Shown here: in pieces, positions 21,611 through 30,834 of the stretch
How positions within the stretch are numbered: the first letter of the stretch is position 1
Layout of the letters: the number at the start of each line of letters is the position of its first letter
Source: Polytrichum commune
Taxonomy: Eukaryota > Streptophyta > Polytrichopsida > Polytrichales > Polytrichaceae
Length of the DNA stretch: 64,000 nt
Reading direction: 5' to 3'
Assembly (NCBI GenBank): GCA_950295325.1
Contig: OX485806.1
Span: 56,601,169-56,665,168, forward strand
Notes under the pieces: model-generated
Databases searched by the model: none
What the model saw: the letters and a program-made list of their open reading frames with translations, nothing else
Told to the model about the DNA's origin: nothing
Translations under genes and position numbers: made by a program

Positions 21611-23123
21611 CTTTGATTGTGCAGCACTCAAAAGACAAAACCCGGCACTACAAAGGTTCTCCGGAAGACCATCCATGTTTGGACTTGATTCTTGCAGATA
21701 TACCGGAAGGTCTTCCTGTTCCTGGCATATCAAACCCACCATCGTCCATTCCCGCTTGGAATCAAGAATCGAAAGAGTGGTTACAACCACTATTTGACTT
21801 TGCCGACCAACATCTGCATGACGACGGGGCAATTATTTTGTTTCACCTTTTTCGTATGAGTACGAAGTCCAATATTCTTGGATATTGCAAATCGTATGGC
21901 TTTGCAATTCGGAAAGAGTGGTGGGGAATGAACCGCCTTCATCTTACATCCCCAATAAATCCAGCATCAACTGTAAGATAATGCTTAAGTCTTCTTTCTG
22001 ATCACCGCTGCTTAGTACATTCAGTTTCAATTTCATCCTTGAGGTAGTTCTGAGTGTAGACCCACCAAACTATTATACTCACACAGTTGTGTTGTTTACT
22101 TTGTGAAGTAATATTGATCTTTATGTCTTGTACATTGTAGACCATGAGGTTCGGTATTTCATTGGCGGTCAGAAGCGTGTCGGGGTCACCTGCATCGAAG
22201 TTTTCATTTCGCCATGTCCCTGAATTGGATCCTTATGGGGTGGATGTTGCACGGGATGATATTCTCCAGAACTTGGTCTCTCGTGAGGACCAACTAACTA
22301 ATGGATCCACACCATGGCGAGGGCCTCGTGAAAAGTCCGTGCTTCTAATGCAAATGCTAATTGAAGCATGTAGCTCCCCAGGGGATATTATTCTAGACTG
22401 CACGGCAGCGACCGGTAATATGTCTTTGTAATCTTCCATTTCAGTTGGTTAATCGTTAATATTGTTTTGTTCTACAAAATTCATAGTGTTTTTTGTACTA
22501 AGTTTTTCCAACTTCTTTATTTGCAGGATCTTCCATTCATGCCTGCGGTAATGTGCACCGTCACATTGCGGCATTAGAGGCTGATGTAGATATTTTTGGG
22601 GGCTTACTTGCTCCATTGGTTATCTCTAGAGCAGCCTCTGAAGTCACTCTTGAAGACCGTGTCACTTGTGTAGAGGATCCTGAGGGTGAAGATATCCCCG
22701 TTGAGAGGATTGTGAAGAGATCTCGGTTTACTAAATGAGTATGGTCCACAAATTCTCTTACCAGTGTCATGTTTTTTTGTGTCATTTCATCTAAAGTTGA
22801 GTTATGAACATGGTACCATTGGCATTTGCAGATGCGATAAATTGGGCTATCCTATTCACCTGCCTTTTTTTTGTGACCCTGAATTCTATCCCAGGCCTCC
22901 AAAGTCTTGGCAACTTCCTACATACGCAAATGATATTGCTAATCAACTAGCTGGAGGTTCTTATCAGACATTTAGATCTAAATATCATCCGGGAAGAGTT
23001 TTAGAGTTTTTGGATATAGAAGCTTTTGAGTCTGATGGTCAGGCCTCCTCTGATGCAGATATTAGTGATTCTAGAATGTCTTCATCATCAGGTGATCACA
23101 GTGATTCGGATATGATGAAATAG

Positions 23124-24055
23124 CTTCATGTGGGTGTCTGTGTACTATCTAATATACCAGTTTTTTTTCCTTTCGTTTTTCATTTTGTGCACTCATTCCG
23201 CATGAAATTCATTGTATTTGTATTACTTTCGGAGTTTATGGGATTGAATATATAAAATTGCAGATTTAAGTTAACTTTTGACTTCATATTTTCTAATATT
23301 GTTTAAAATAATTTCGAACATCACTTGGTTACTTATTAACGTTTGAGTTTACGATTAATTTGATTGTTCATCACTTAATTCTATAATCTTACTATTTGTT
23401 CATACCCTTTTATTTTAAATTTAAGGGTTTCCACTATTTTTTTATTATTGTTTTCATATATTTTTTCAATGATTTCTTACGATTTATTGTTGCTGTATTT
23501 GTCTATGGCTATTCAATTGCAAATGAATTCCGACATAAATTGATGTCCACTTTTTTTCTAATTGTCATTCTTGTTTCTTATCCATGACTAGACAGTGAAA
23601 TAATTTTGGCTTGGTGATTAGTATTCCTAGAACCTAATAGACATTGCACGTGTTTGTAATAACTGAGTAAAATTGCTTTGTAGTGATGGGACGTTATGGT
23701 GGCGACTGATGGGTGTTTGCTTACCATTGTCTTCGCCATGAATTCCTCACCACATTTCGCGTCCCCCCTCTCTCGTTATACTTTGCAAAATGGTATTTAG
23801 GGTTAGATGTTTTCGCCTTAAGTCTGAATATCGGCTGCCTCCACATGCACATGTCTAGAATTTAACATTGAAAGGTGCACCTTGGATTTGGACGAAGAGG
23901 CGCACATTATTTTCCCGCACGCACGGATATAGGCGTCATTACGTCATTATCTTGTAAAAAAATTTAAATTACATCAAAATATCGCGGTCATAGGGTGCGC
24001 ATCACTTGACAAAAATTATCAAAATTACCGTTCACTTACAGCTCACGGCTCACGG
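23124..24055. other. MULE right-end non-coding region
   Basis: AT-rich sequence from the stop of the methyltransferase-like gene to the right terminal repeat. Probably 3' untranslated region and subterminal sequence. No coding frame or repeat stands out until the GTGAGC-type heptamers near 24040. Confidence 0.5.
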
Positions 24056-24089
24056 CTCACTGCTCACTGCTCACTAAATAGCTTTTCCC
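24056..24089 (-). repeat. MULE right terminal inverted repeat
   Basis: Its reverse complement starts GGGAAAAGCTATTTAGTGAG and matches the left end at 28 of 34 positions. Just inside it, TGAGC(A/C)G heptamers extend the repeat to about 24030. Confidence 0.85.
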
Positions 24090-24099
24090 TATTTATTAC
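24090..24099. other. Right target-site duplication of the MULE
   Basis: TATTTATTAC differs by one base from TATTTTTTAC at 10136-10145. Confidence 0.85.
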
Positions 24100-24149
24100 T
24101 AGGTTTAGTCAGAAAATGCCTTTTACCCTGACTATGACTGTGACTGACT

Positions 24150-24986
24150 GTGGTTGTCCTAAGGGGTCCAAACAAACCTCTGATAGAAGAGAGGACGTGC
24201 GAATGGAAGAAGTCAGCAAAGGGAAGGAAGAGGTGGACGACGCTGCATTGACGTCCCTGTCGAAGCCTCGTCCACCTGCTGAGAAGAAGAGGAGGATCAC
24301 TAAGATACAGAAGCTGGAAATCATCGGGGGTAACCAGAAAATACCCCGGACGGAGAAGGGTACCACCAGTGAGCAGAGGAGGAAAGACAAGGGGTCCTTG
24401 GACGAGGGGGAGCAGAGCCGGTCAGAGAAGGGATCCCCTGTTATTGAGCAGAGGAAGACACGGGGACAAACTGCAAAACAGAAGCAATCATGCTGTCGTG
24501 GCAATGGATAGAAGAGAAGACAAAATGGGGGCTCACCAGGAGAAGAGCACATGAAAGGTAAGGGGACCCAATGCACTACACATTTGGTGTTTTTTTAAAC
24601 GGTTTGAATAGTCTTACTGGCAGTCTTCATTCCTTTCTTTACAAGTGTTTGTGTTATTGCAGATAAGTGGACAAAAGGATGAAGGTTCATTGACCTCAAA
24701 ATTTTGCAAAGGTGATGTTGTGGAGATCATGGGTGTTGCAGATGGGGAAGAAGAAGAGGTGGCTGGTATTGGAAAAGTGGTTAACTTAGAAGGGGGAAAA
24801 TTGCATGGGGTCACCATCCTAGAAGGGTGTGTCTCCGTGGAGGTGCAGAAGAGCAACCTCGACGAGTACCTTCTCTATTTCAGCGTAGATTTGGACGACC
24901 CTCCCATCACGAAGATGGGACAAGCAGTAGGAAACTTTATATTGTGGCCCACCCAATTCCTTAAGCATCCATATGCACTTAATTAG
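24150..24986 (+). pseudogene. CACTA accessory gene, 3' exons with DUF8039-like C-terminus
   Basis: These exons continue the gene whose 5' part ends at 9980, across the nested MULE. The first (about 24168-24557, donor GTAAGG) is highly charged and contains PRPPAEKKRRITKIQKLEI and QRRKDKGSLDEGEQSRSEKG. The frame changes near 24510. The second starts after TTATTGCAG at 24661 and reads ISGQKDEGSLTSKFCKGDVVEIMGV...GKVVNLEGGKLHGVTILEGCVSVEV...NFILWPTQFL, stopping at 24986. Hallmarks of the DUF8039-type C-terminus of plant En/Spm proteins are HG-x-x-h-x-x-x-x-V-x-V-E-V and a closing h-x-W-P-x-x-h-h. The gene was probably spliced around the MULE site when intact. Confidence 0.65.
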
Positions 24987-25430
24987 GTTAAAATAGGGCA
25001 CTATTCAATTTGGTTAGAACAATATGGATATTAGAGCTTGACGTTGATTGTAGTGATCGATTTCTATGAACGGCCTATATGTAGTCATTTAGTGTTTGGT
25101 GAACTTTTTGGATCTGATGAATATATTATGTAACCCAAGCTGACTATATGTAGTCATTAGCTCTAGTCACATTGTGAGCCCAAAATGGTGCCCACATGTG
25201 TTCTTAACCATTTGAAACTATTAGAAGTTATGTTTTGATGTTTTATGATTATTCACAAAAATGTAAAAAAAATGAGGCTTGAGTGAAGTTATGTTTAGAC
25301 CTTAGGTTGATTAGAAGTTTAGCGGTGTGAAGAAAGTTCCTTACTTAGGTGAGCATAGTGTGTAGTGAACCAAGGGTGGCTCCTTGAGTTAAATGTTTGA
25401 ATTAGGATCTATGTTGTTGGTTAAAGAGTT

Positions 25431-25606
25431 GAAGACTTAAAGAATAGGATGAGAGCCTACAAAGTAAGAAATGATCAACAGGTTTATCTTGAGCCTTGGG
25501 GGTGCTCACCTACTCCTTGAAGACTTAAAGGATAGGATGAGAGCCTACAAAGTAGGAAATGATCAAAAGGTTTATCTTGAGCCTTGGGGGTGCTCACCTA
25601 CTCCCT
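25431..25606. repeat. 88-bp tandem duplication
   Basis: GAAGACTTAAAG...GCCTTGGGGGTGCTCACCTACTCC occurs twice with 88-bp spacing (25431 and 25519), differing at a few bases. It lies in the candidate LTR and shows no coding function. Confidence 0.85.
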
Positions 25607-25944
25607 TTCACCTCACTATATAATCCTCCTTCTCCCCTCTCTCTCTCTCTTTCCTTTGTGCTCATTGGCACCCCACGTATTATGAGTGTGGGTGTGTGGG
25701 AAGCAAGAAAGGAGCACGTGTGTGTGCAAGGTCTCAAGGTGAAGAACCAAGACTAATTAGCCTTGAAGTTAGTTGACACTTGTTAGGAGTAGTCTTTAGT
25801 TTGAGGCATTTAGAGCTTAGCTCGTTGTGTTCAACTTATAGAATTTAGACTTATATCATTTAAATTTATAGTGTTTAGAATTATGACATTTAGAATTGTA
25901 GCATCTAGATTCATGTTAGATTTAAAACATTCAACCTTGTAGGC

Positions 25945-26110
25945 TTTAAGGCGGAGGCCACTTAGGCTAGCTGCTGGTTTGAAGTTGGAGGCAGTCGGCT
26001 TAGTTGCTGGTTTGAAGTTGGAGGCAGTTGGTTTAGCTGTTGGTTTGAAGTTGGAGGCAGTTAAGCTTAGCGGCTGGGTTGAAGAGGGAGGCTAGTTAGG
26101 CCTAGCGGTT
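25945..26110. repeat. 33-bp imperfect tandem repeat
   Basis: GAAGTTGGAGGCAGT occurs at 25981, 26014 and 26047, 33 bp apart, with looser copies on both sides (GGAGGCCACTTAGGCTAG and GGAGGCTAGTTAGGCCTAG). A similar inverted pattern (GCTAGCTCC, GCCAGCTCC) is found at 57310-57500 in another LTR of the family. Confidence 0.75.
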
Positions 26111-26396
26111 GGGTTAAGTAGAGCCAGTTAGATTTAGCGAATGGATTAAGGAGGAATCTAATTCCAACTAGTTGTGCACTCCCGAGTCTAAGCTAGATCG
26201 ACAAGCTAAGTGACTACTAGTTAGTGAGGATGATTAATTAGACTAATGAGTTAGGCTAGTTGGTTTAGTGGTTGCATTATGAGATCAAGTTGGGAAGGAT
26301 TTGTGCGGGACTTGTGGAAGAAGAGGTAATGTTAAGTTATATAAATGTTTTTCAACACTTGTATTAGAACTTATGTGCCTCATGGAATCAACACAT

Positions 26397-26800
26397 CATA
26401 GCCTCAGCGAGGTGTCATGCACCAGTGAAGAATCGACAGCCAGAACCAAAGTTGCAAGGGAGAAATCATTGAAGGCATGCGTGGCAAAGGCAATGGGGTG
26501 GACTCTGGAAAAAGCCGAGGATGTATCTATGCACGAGGTTCACACTAATAAAATATCATGATTTGAATTAAGTTAGAAACTCATCAAGGTAGAACGTACA
26601 TCCCATGTTATTACAAGTTGTTATGTTACACATATGATCTCCAAACCTATTACTAGGACTAGGACGCTTAAGGGTGGTAGGTTTGGCCTCACACACATGT
26701 TTGAAAGCAATGACTACATAAACAAAGGTTGACTTTTCGCAATTTTCCTCAACGTTGTTCTCATATATCGCATCCATATCGGCATATTGTTGGGCGTGAT
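26397..26800. other. Unassigned stretch in the right part of CACTA copy 1
   Basis: A short plus-strand frame (about 26301-26561) contains TARTKVAREKSLKACVAKAMGWTLEKAEDV, which looks like a real but unrecognised coding fragment. Nothing around it allows a function to be named. Confidence 0.3.
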
Positions 26801-26814
26801 CTTTAATGTATCTA

Positions 26815-27440
26815 AAGTTCTGACTACAGTTTCACATACAAAATAGTAACGTAACTAGAAATGATGACTACCAGTGATCAGGAAGCATACGCAAATTTTT
26901 TTAAGTGCATAACTATGAGTAGTCATTTTTCTAGAATGAAAACCGTGGAAAATCAGTCAGAAACCAATATTTTGTTTTTAGGTGTGACTAATTGTAGTCC
27001 CCCGGCATTACTGGATATAATTACGATACCTCGAATGTTTACCAACACATGTGAATGGCTGACGAGCCTTAACAATATCAAAAACAAAATAATGACTAAT
27101 TGTAATCATTACGATCATATTTTGCAACCACTGGCAGTCATGTTATGAGAACCCTAAATTATGACATTTTAGTCATTGAGTTGAAGAAGCTGACTAAATG
27201 CAGTCAAATAATTATGACTAACCCGAGTCACATATTCATGACTAGCAATAGTTACATTTCACGGGCTGCCCAGAATCGAGAAGCCAAAAATCTTTCGGGA
27301 ACGCGCCATTGGGAACGTATGCCCGCAGATATGACCCTAATCATATTTCAAAATATGACTTGTCCATTATGACTGGGTTGATGACTAAAATGGGTAGTAG
27401 TCATAAGGTCACTTTATGCCCATTTTTAGTCACAAAACCC
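26815..27440. repeat. CACTA right subterminal region, dense in TGACTA/TAGTCA motifs
   Basis: At least eight TGACTA or TAGTCA half-sites occur in about 600 bp (for example near 26860, 26920, 26985, 27092, 27190, 27218, 27238, 27381). Several form imperfect TGACTA-N4-TAGTCA pairs. CACTA elements typically carry such arrays next to their ends as binding sites for the accessory protein. Confidence 0.65.
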
Positions 27441-27456
27441 AATCATATTTAGATTA

Positions 27457-27470
27457 TTTTCCTAGTAGTG
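27457..27470 (-). repeat. CACTA right terminus
   Basis: TTTTCCTAGTAGTG is the inverse of CACTACTAGGAAAA. The start of the second copy at 34532 (CACTACAAGGAAAA) differs at one position. Confidence 0.75.
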
Positions 27471-29640
27471 CATGCAACATGGGGTTGGGGTTTGTGGGAT
27501 TGTTTGTGGCTGCCTGTTTGTGGTTTGAGGATAGGGTGGCCTGCATTTGGAATTGTGTGGCTCCAGTTTATTCTTGTTCCTTTTCTTCTTCCCCATACTA
27601 TCATTTTCTGGGAATTTCACATGTTTCTTCCTCGGATGCTCGAATGGGTGTTGTTGATGTGCAAGATTGGAAGTTTTGGGGGTGTTGGTGGTCTTATGCA
27701 GTTTTTATGACTGCTTGTTGATATTGTTGTTGCCGGCTTCTTACACTACTACTCAGACGATAACTTTTTGGGGAGTTTGGTGTTTGGATTTGTTGGCAGT
27801 CTTTCATCCTTGGTTCCAAAACTATTGTGAGCTTGACAATCCTTCAAGCTTTTGGCAAAGTTAGAGCTCCCCTCTCCTTTTACACTAGAGCTTAGCCTGA
27901 CTTCCACTTTTGGGGAGTTTGGTGTCATCTTTGATGACAAACTTTCCTCCTGAGCTTGGATATTGTAGAAAAGTTCACTAATCTTTCCAAGTTTGCCTGC
28001 TAATAGTTTGAGCAACTGTAAAGTGGCCTTCCGGGCCATATACGTAATCATCATATGGGGATGCTTCTGCAATTTCATAGTCCTTGAAGTAGTGTATGTG
28101 GTAACTCCACATCATCACTCAAATTGCTCAGATACTCTTGACTATTGACATATTGAAAAACTTGACCTTCATGGGCTGAAAAATCTGCCTGTTTTTTCAG
28201 TCTCATTTCCAATTTCTTTCTTCACGGATGTAGTGTGGAAAAGGGGTTTGGAATCGCTGACATATTGCCCGATTGTGAACAGATATCTTCACGGGATCCA
28301 ACAGGTTCATTTTTTTCTATTCTTTGTGCCTTGATGAAACCAAAAAGTCTGCAATTTGTTGCTATATATTGGTCTATGTGAATGTATCTTATGCAGGTTT
28401 TTTTGGAGACTGTGTTTTTGTTCAGGAATATGGGCATGGGGAATCCTGCACCTTTGTCCTTGGAAATGTAAGGAGCAAGTCAATTTGGTGAGTGGGCCGA
28501 AGCTTTCGTGTTCTCCAAGAGTGAGTACTCTGTGTTGTTGTATGTATTTGTCCTTTTCTTGCTCTCGAAGCCAGGCTCCACTAGACAAAGTTCCGGCCTT
28601 GCGTTACAGGTGAACCTGTTGAGATTGCTTATTCCCTATGTTGGCACATAGACAAACATAACAAACAAACTTTTGCACAAAACAATTGAACATGGCAAAT
28701 AGAAACTTTGTCAAGTGGTGTTAGATTATAGAGAAAATTAGAGAGCTTCCATAGTAAAACTCGTGTGCAACTCGTATGCTTGTTCCTTTGGAACAAATAC
28801 TATATGTATTGCCCTTCCTGTTGCCATGAGAAATATTGGCAAATCCTTGCAGACCCTGCTCCAACCTTAAAAACTCCCCCTTGACTTTTGTGTTGCTCTT
28901 TTATTCCACCAGACCGCATCTTCTTGTTGATGTCAAATGGCTTGCAGAATAAAACACACTACCGAGGCGTCATCCTCCTCTTAAAGAAAAAAAACCGATG
29001 CGGAGGAAAGTAGGGAGTATAGAAGCTATCCAATCCATGCAATAGAATTCATCACAGAAATTCCAAAAACTGGATGTATTTGATTGGACTTAGATACATT
29101 GGGATATGGACTGATTAAGCCCAAAAATCTTCCTCCCACAGTGGGAGGCTCATTATTCTTCTTTGTTACTTGTGCCCTGTAGAAACCAAGAATTTTGTAA
29201 TTTCTTACACTTCGTGGGCCAGTGTGAATGTTTCTTGTGCAAATATTTTTGGAAACTCTGCTTCTATTCGGGAATTTGGCTGCACAACGTCTTCCACCTT
29301 GGTCTTTTGAAACCTCGGGAAAAAATTGTTATAGTGAGCAGACTGGTGCTTATTTGTTCTTGGGGAGCAAGTTATCGGAGTTGTTGTGTGTTTAGAAGGC
29401 CATAAATAGATAGCAGTTCGGCCCTCTTGTATGGGAGCAAGTTTTTGCAGGCCAAACAAGTCTGCATATGCATTATCAAGAATGACACACCGCATACAAT
29501 GTTTGTTCACACTCAGCCTTGAATCCAAGAGAAACTGCAAGCATTCATTGGTCCTCCAACTTGCATTACTATATGTGCATATGGAACATACACGGCCATG
29601 CCTTTCATGGTTCTTGGACCATCCGTACATGATTTTTGTT
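27471..29640. other. Unassigned sequence with a diverged internal duplication
   Basis: G/T-rich then AT-rich sequence without a convincing gene. A block of about 240 bp at 28316-28560 is repeated in diverged form at 29168-29400: both share TGAAACCAA/AGAAACCAAG, TGTGAATGT, a TTTTTGGA(A/G)ACT tract and GTTGTTGT. It could be two old copies of one exon or the remnant of a terminal repeat. Confidence 0.4.
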
Positions 29641-29999
29641 TTCCCTAACATCTTCGCACCTTGACTTTAGCGTGATTTCATATTATTCCTTTTCCATGTG
29701 TGTTGATAGGGTTCTTTGTCGAGTGATGGATGACATCGTGGATTTGAGCAAGAACTCACAATGTCCATCAACTCAAGTGCCCATTGACGTGAAATTGGCT
29801 TTGGGTCGGAGTTTTTGGACAACCAAACACTGGCTTCCTTTGTGCCAACCGCCACAAGACGAGGTGAATATGCTAGGGGTGGATCAAACACTGGACAATC
29901 ATTGTTGGTTCCATTGCAATCACAAACTGCACTTCCCCACAAGAAACGAGGGCCCAATTGGACTGAGACATAGATGTTTGTCTTCATTGGCCAAAAACA

Positions 30000-30827
30000 T
30001 ATAGAGTGGGACGAGAGGCACAATTCCAATCAACCTTCTCTTATCTGTATATGGAACCACGGCATGAAAATAGGTCTTGGCGGGATGCATGAGTGTGGTG
30101 GGTTTCCGGGTTAGGGATGCCGACCAAGTAACCAACAACTGGGATGGCTTGATCAAGGACTATAAAAAAATCAAAGAGTACATAGAAGGGACAAGTTCAG
30201 CCAATTGGTGGGGATGAGTAGGGAAAAGAAGCAAGAGTTGTCCAAAAATAGGAAAATGTCGTTGGAATTTAGTGAGTCTATGTACCCAGAAATGAAAGGC
30301 TTCGTTGGGTAAAACAAATTTTTGACTGAACAATGGATGTGGTGGACTCTGATAGGTTGACTCCGTTGGTTGCAAGGCAATTTGGTCTTTCCTCTCCTAT
30401 TCCATGTACTTCTTGTGTTGCAATGGAAAGCATTGTGATTAGTGCCGCAACTGTATCCGAGTCTCCAACGGAAAGAACGCTAGGAGATAACACGTCTGGC
30501 TCAACAAGTCGAAAACGGAATGCTGTGGGCACCGCCAACTTGGTGGACTTTGTCAAGGATTTCAATTACGAATACCTTGCACGTGTGGAGGCACAAGACA
30601 AAGACAAACGCGTTTGGAAGAGTAAAGTGTTGGCATTGGAAACAATATGTGAAGCAAGAATTGCACAAAAAGAGGCACAAATTGTAAATATGGATCAATT
30701 TTTTTATGAATTGGAGGTGGAGAGCACAAATTTTTTGGAAAACATGACTAACGTTTTATTGATGTTGGCGTTGTCTATGAATGCTCTTACAAGTTTTTGT
30801 ATTCTACTTTTCTCCTTTGGATTTTGA
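30000..30827 (+). pseudogene. PIF/Harbinger accessory ORF with Myb/SANT-like (trihelix) domain
   Basis: Plus-strand pieces read VTNNWDGLIKDYKKIKEYIEGTSSANWWG (about 30130-30216), typical of the Myb/SANT-like domain that recognises Harbinger ends. They continue with KGFVGKTNF-like sequence. The longest intact part is 30333-30827, with GSTSRKRNAVGTANLVDFVKDF and a helical tail (EYLARVEAQDKDKRVWKSKV...EARIAQKEAQ). Frames shift near 30216 and 30310. It converges on the transposase gene, whose stop is at 30835, eight bases past this stop. In active Harbinger elements the two proteins act together. Confidence 0.65.
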
Positions 30828-30834
30828 CTTATTT

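Larger units (their letters stand above)
15962..23123 (+). pseudogene. ParB-like domain plus beta-class DNA methyltransferase-like protein, about 12-13 exons
   Basis: Exons: 15962-16240, 16423-16593, 18088-18707, 18840-about 18987, 19065-19100, 19212-19370, 19460-19678, 19834-20069, 20189-20883, 21625-21972, 22141-22414, 22527-22734, 22832-23123; roughly 1,230 residues. The basic N-terminus begins MITRSRARAERENSR. Exon 3 has VRPTLASDLAKLEQEFVHGY...FYV, then FFVCDGNHRRQAW (18567-18609), resembling the ParB GxRRxxA box. A charged helix follows (about 20450-20620). The C-terminal half has the beta-class order. Motif IV-like LDLILADIPEG (about 21679-21711) comes first, then DDGAIILFHLF. After those come PREKSVLLMQMLIE and motif I-like IILDCTAATG. 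The usual (D/N/S)PP(Y/F/W) reads DIPE, so catalysis is doubtful. Lesions: TGA at 18496-18498, a frame change at a run of ten C near 20617-20626, and a donor that reads AT instead of GT at 22735. The fold call is by motif reading only. Confidence 0.7.
10146..24089. mobile_element. 13.9-kb MULE-type transposon carrying a SWIM transposase and a ParB-methyltransferase gene
   Basis: The left end begins GGGCGAAGCTATTTTGCGAG. The right end, reverse-complemented, begins GGGAAAAGCTATTTAGTGAG. Over the first 34 bp the two agree at 28 positions. The right end then repeats a GTGAGC(A/C) heptamer several times. A 9-10 bp duplication with one mismatch flanks the element. Inside are a Mutator-like transposase with a SWIM finger (15288-11655, minus) and a divergent multi-exon ParB/methyltransferase-like gene (15962-23123, plus). 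The element sits inside an intron of the CACTA accessory gene. Both genes have stops or frameshifts in this copy. The borders are well supported; the view that both genes belong to the element rests on the terminal repeats enclosing them. Confidence 0.87.
25173..26391 (-). mobile_element. Candidate reverse-oriented LTR of the TGTGAG family, far end uncertain
   Basis: TGTGAGCCCAAAATGGTGCCCACATG at the left is the reverse complement of the 3' end shared by the related LTRs at 36451-38786, 56601-58866 and 60007-63271. Its interior (CTCTCTCTCTTTCC...GGTGTGTGGGAAGC near 25640-25700) is the inverse of 58080-58180. CACAT at 25168-25172 recurs at 26392-26396, which could be the target duplication, but the far end does not match the family's TGTGAG/TGTCAG start. 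It sits within CACTA copy 1. Confidence 0.45.
1..27470. mobile_element. CACTA (En/Spm-type) transposon, copy 1; left end outside window
   Basis: The assignment rests on a TNP2-type transposase gene on the minus strand, an accessory gene with a DUF8039-like C-terminus on the plus strand, and a right terminus reading ...TTTTCCTAGTAGTG at 27457-27470. The reverse complement of that end begins CACTACTAGGAAAA, the hallmark CACTA end. A second copy of the family starts at 34532 with CACTACAAGGAAAA. The two genes are divergent, separated by rRNA-like fragments. A MULE occupies 10146-24089 inside an intron of the accessory gene, so about 13.5 kb of CACTA sequence is visible. Short TGACTA-N4-TAGTCA palindromes are scattered through its non-coding parts and seem absent from the nested MULE. 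Joining the parts into one element is inference, because the left terminus cannot be seen. Confidence 0.75.

Noticed and set aside
15962..23123. Bacterial or phage contamination as the source of the ParB-methyltransferase-like gene
   Set aside because: The gene has about twelve phase-consistent GT-AG introns and lies inside MULE ends nested in a plant CACTA.
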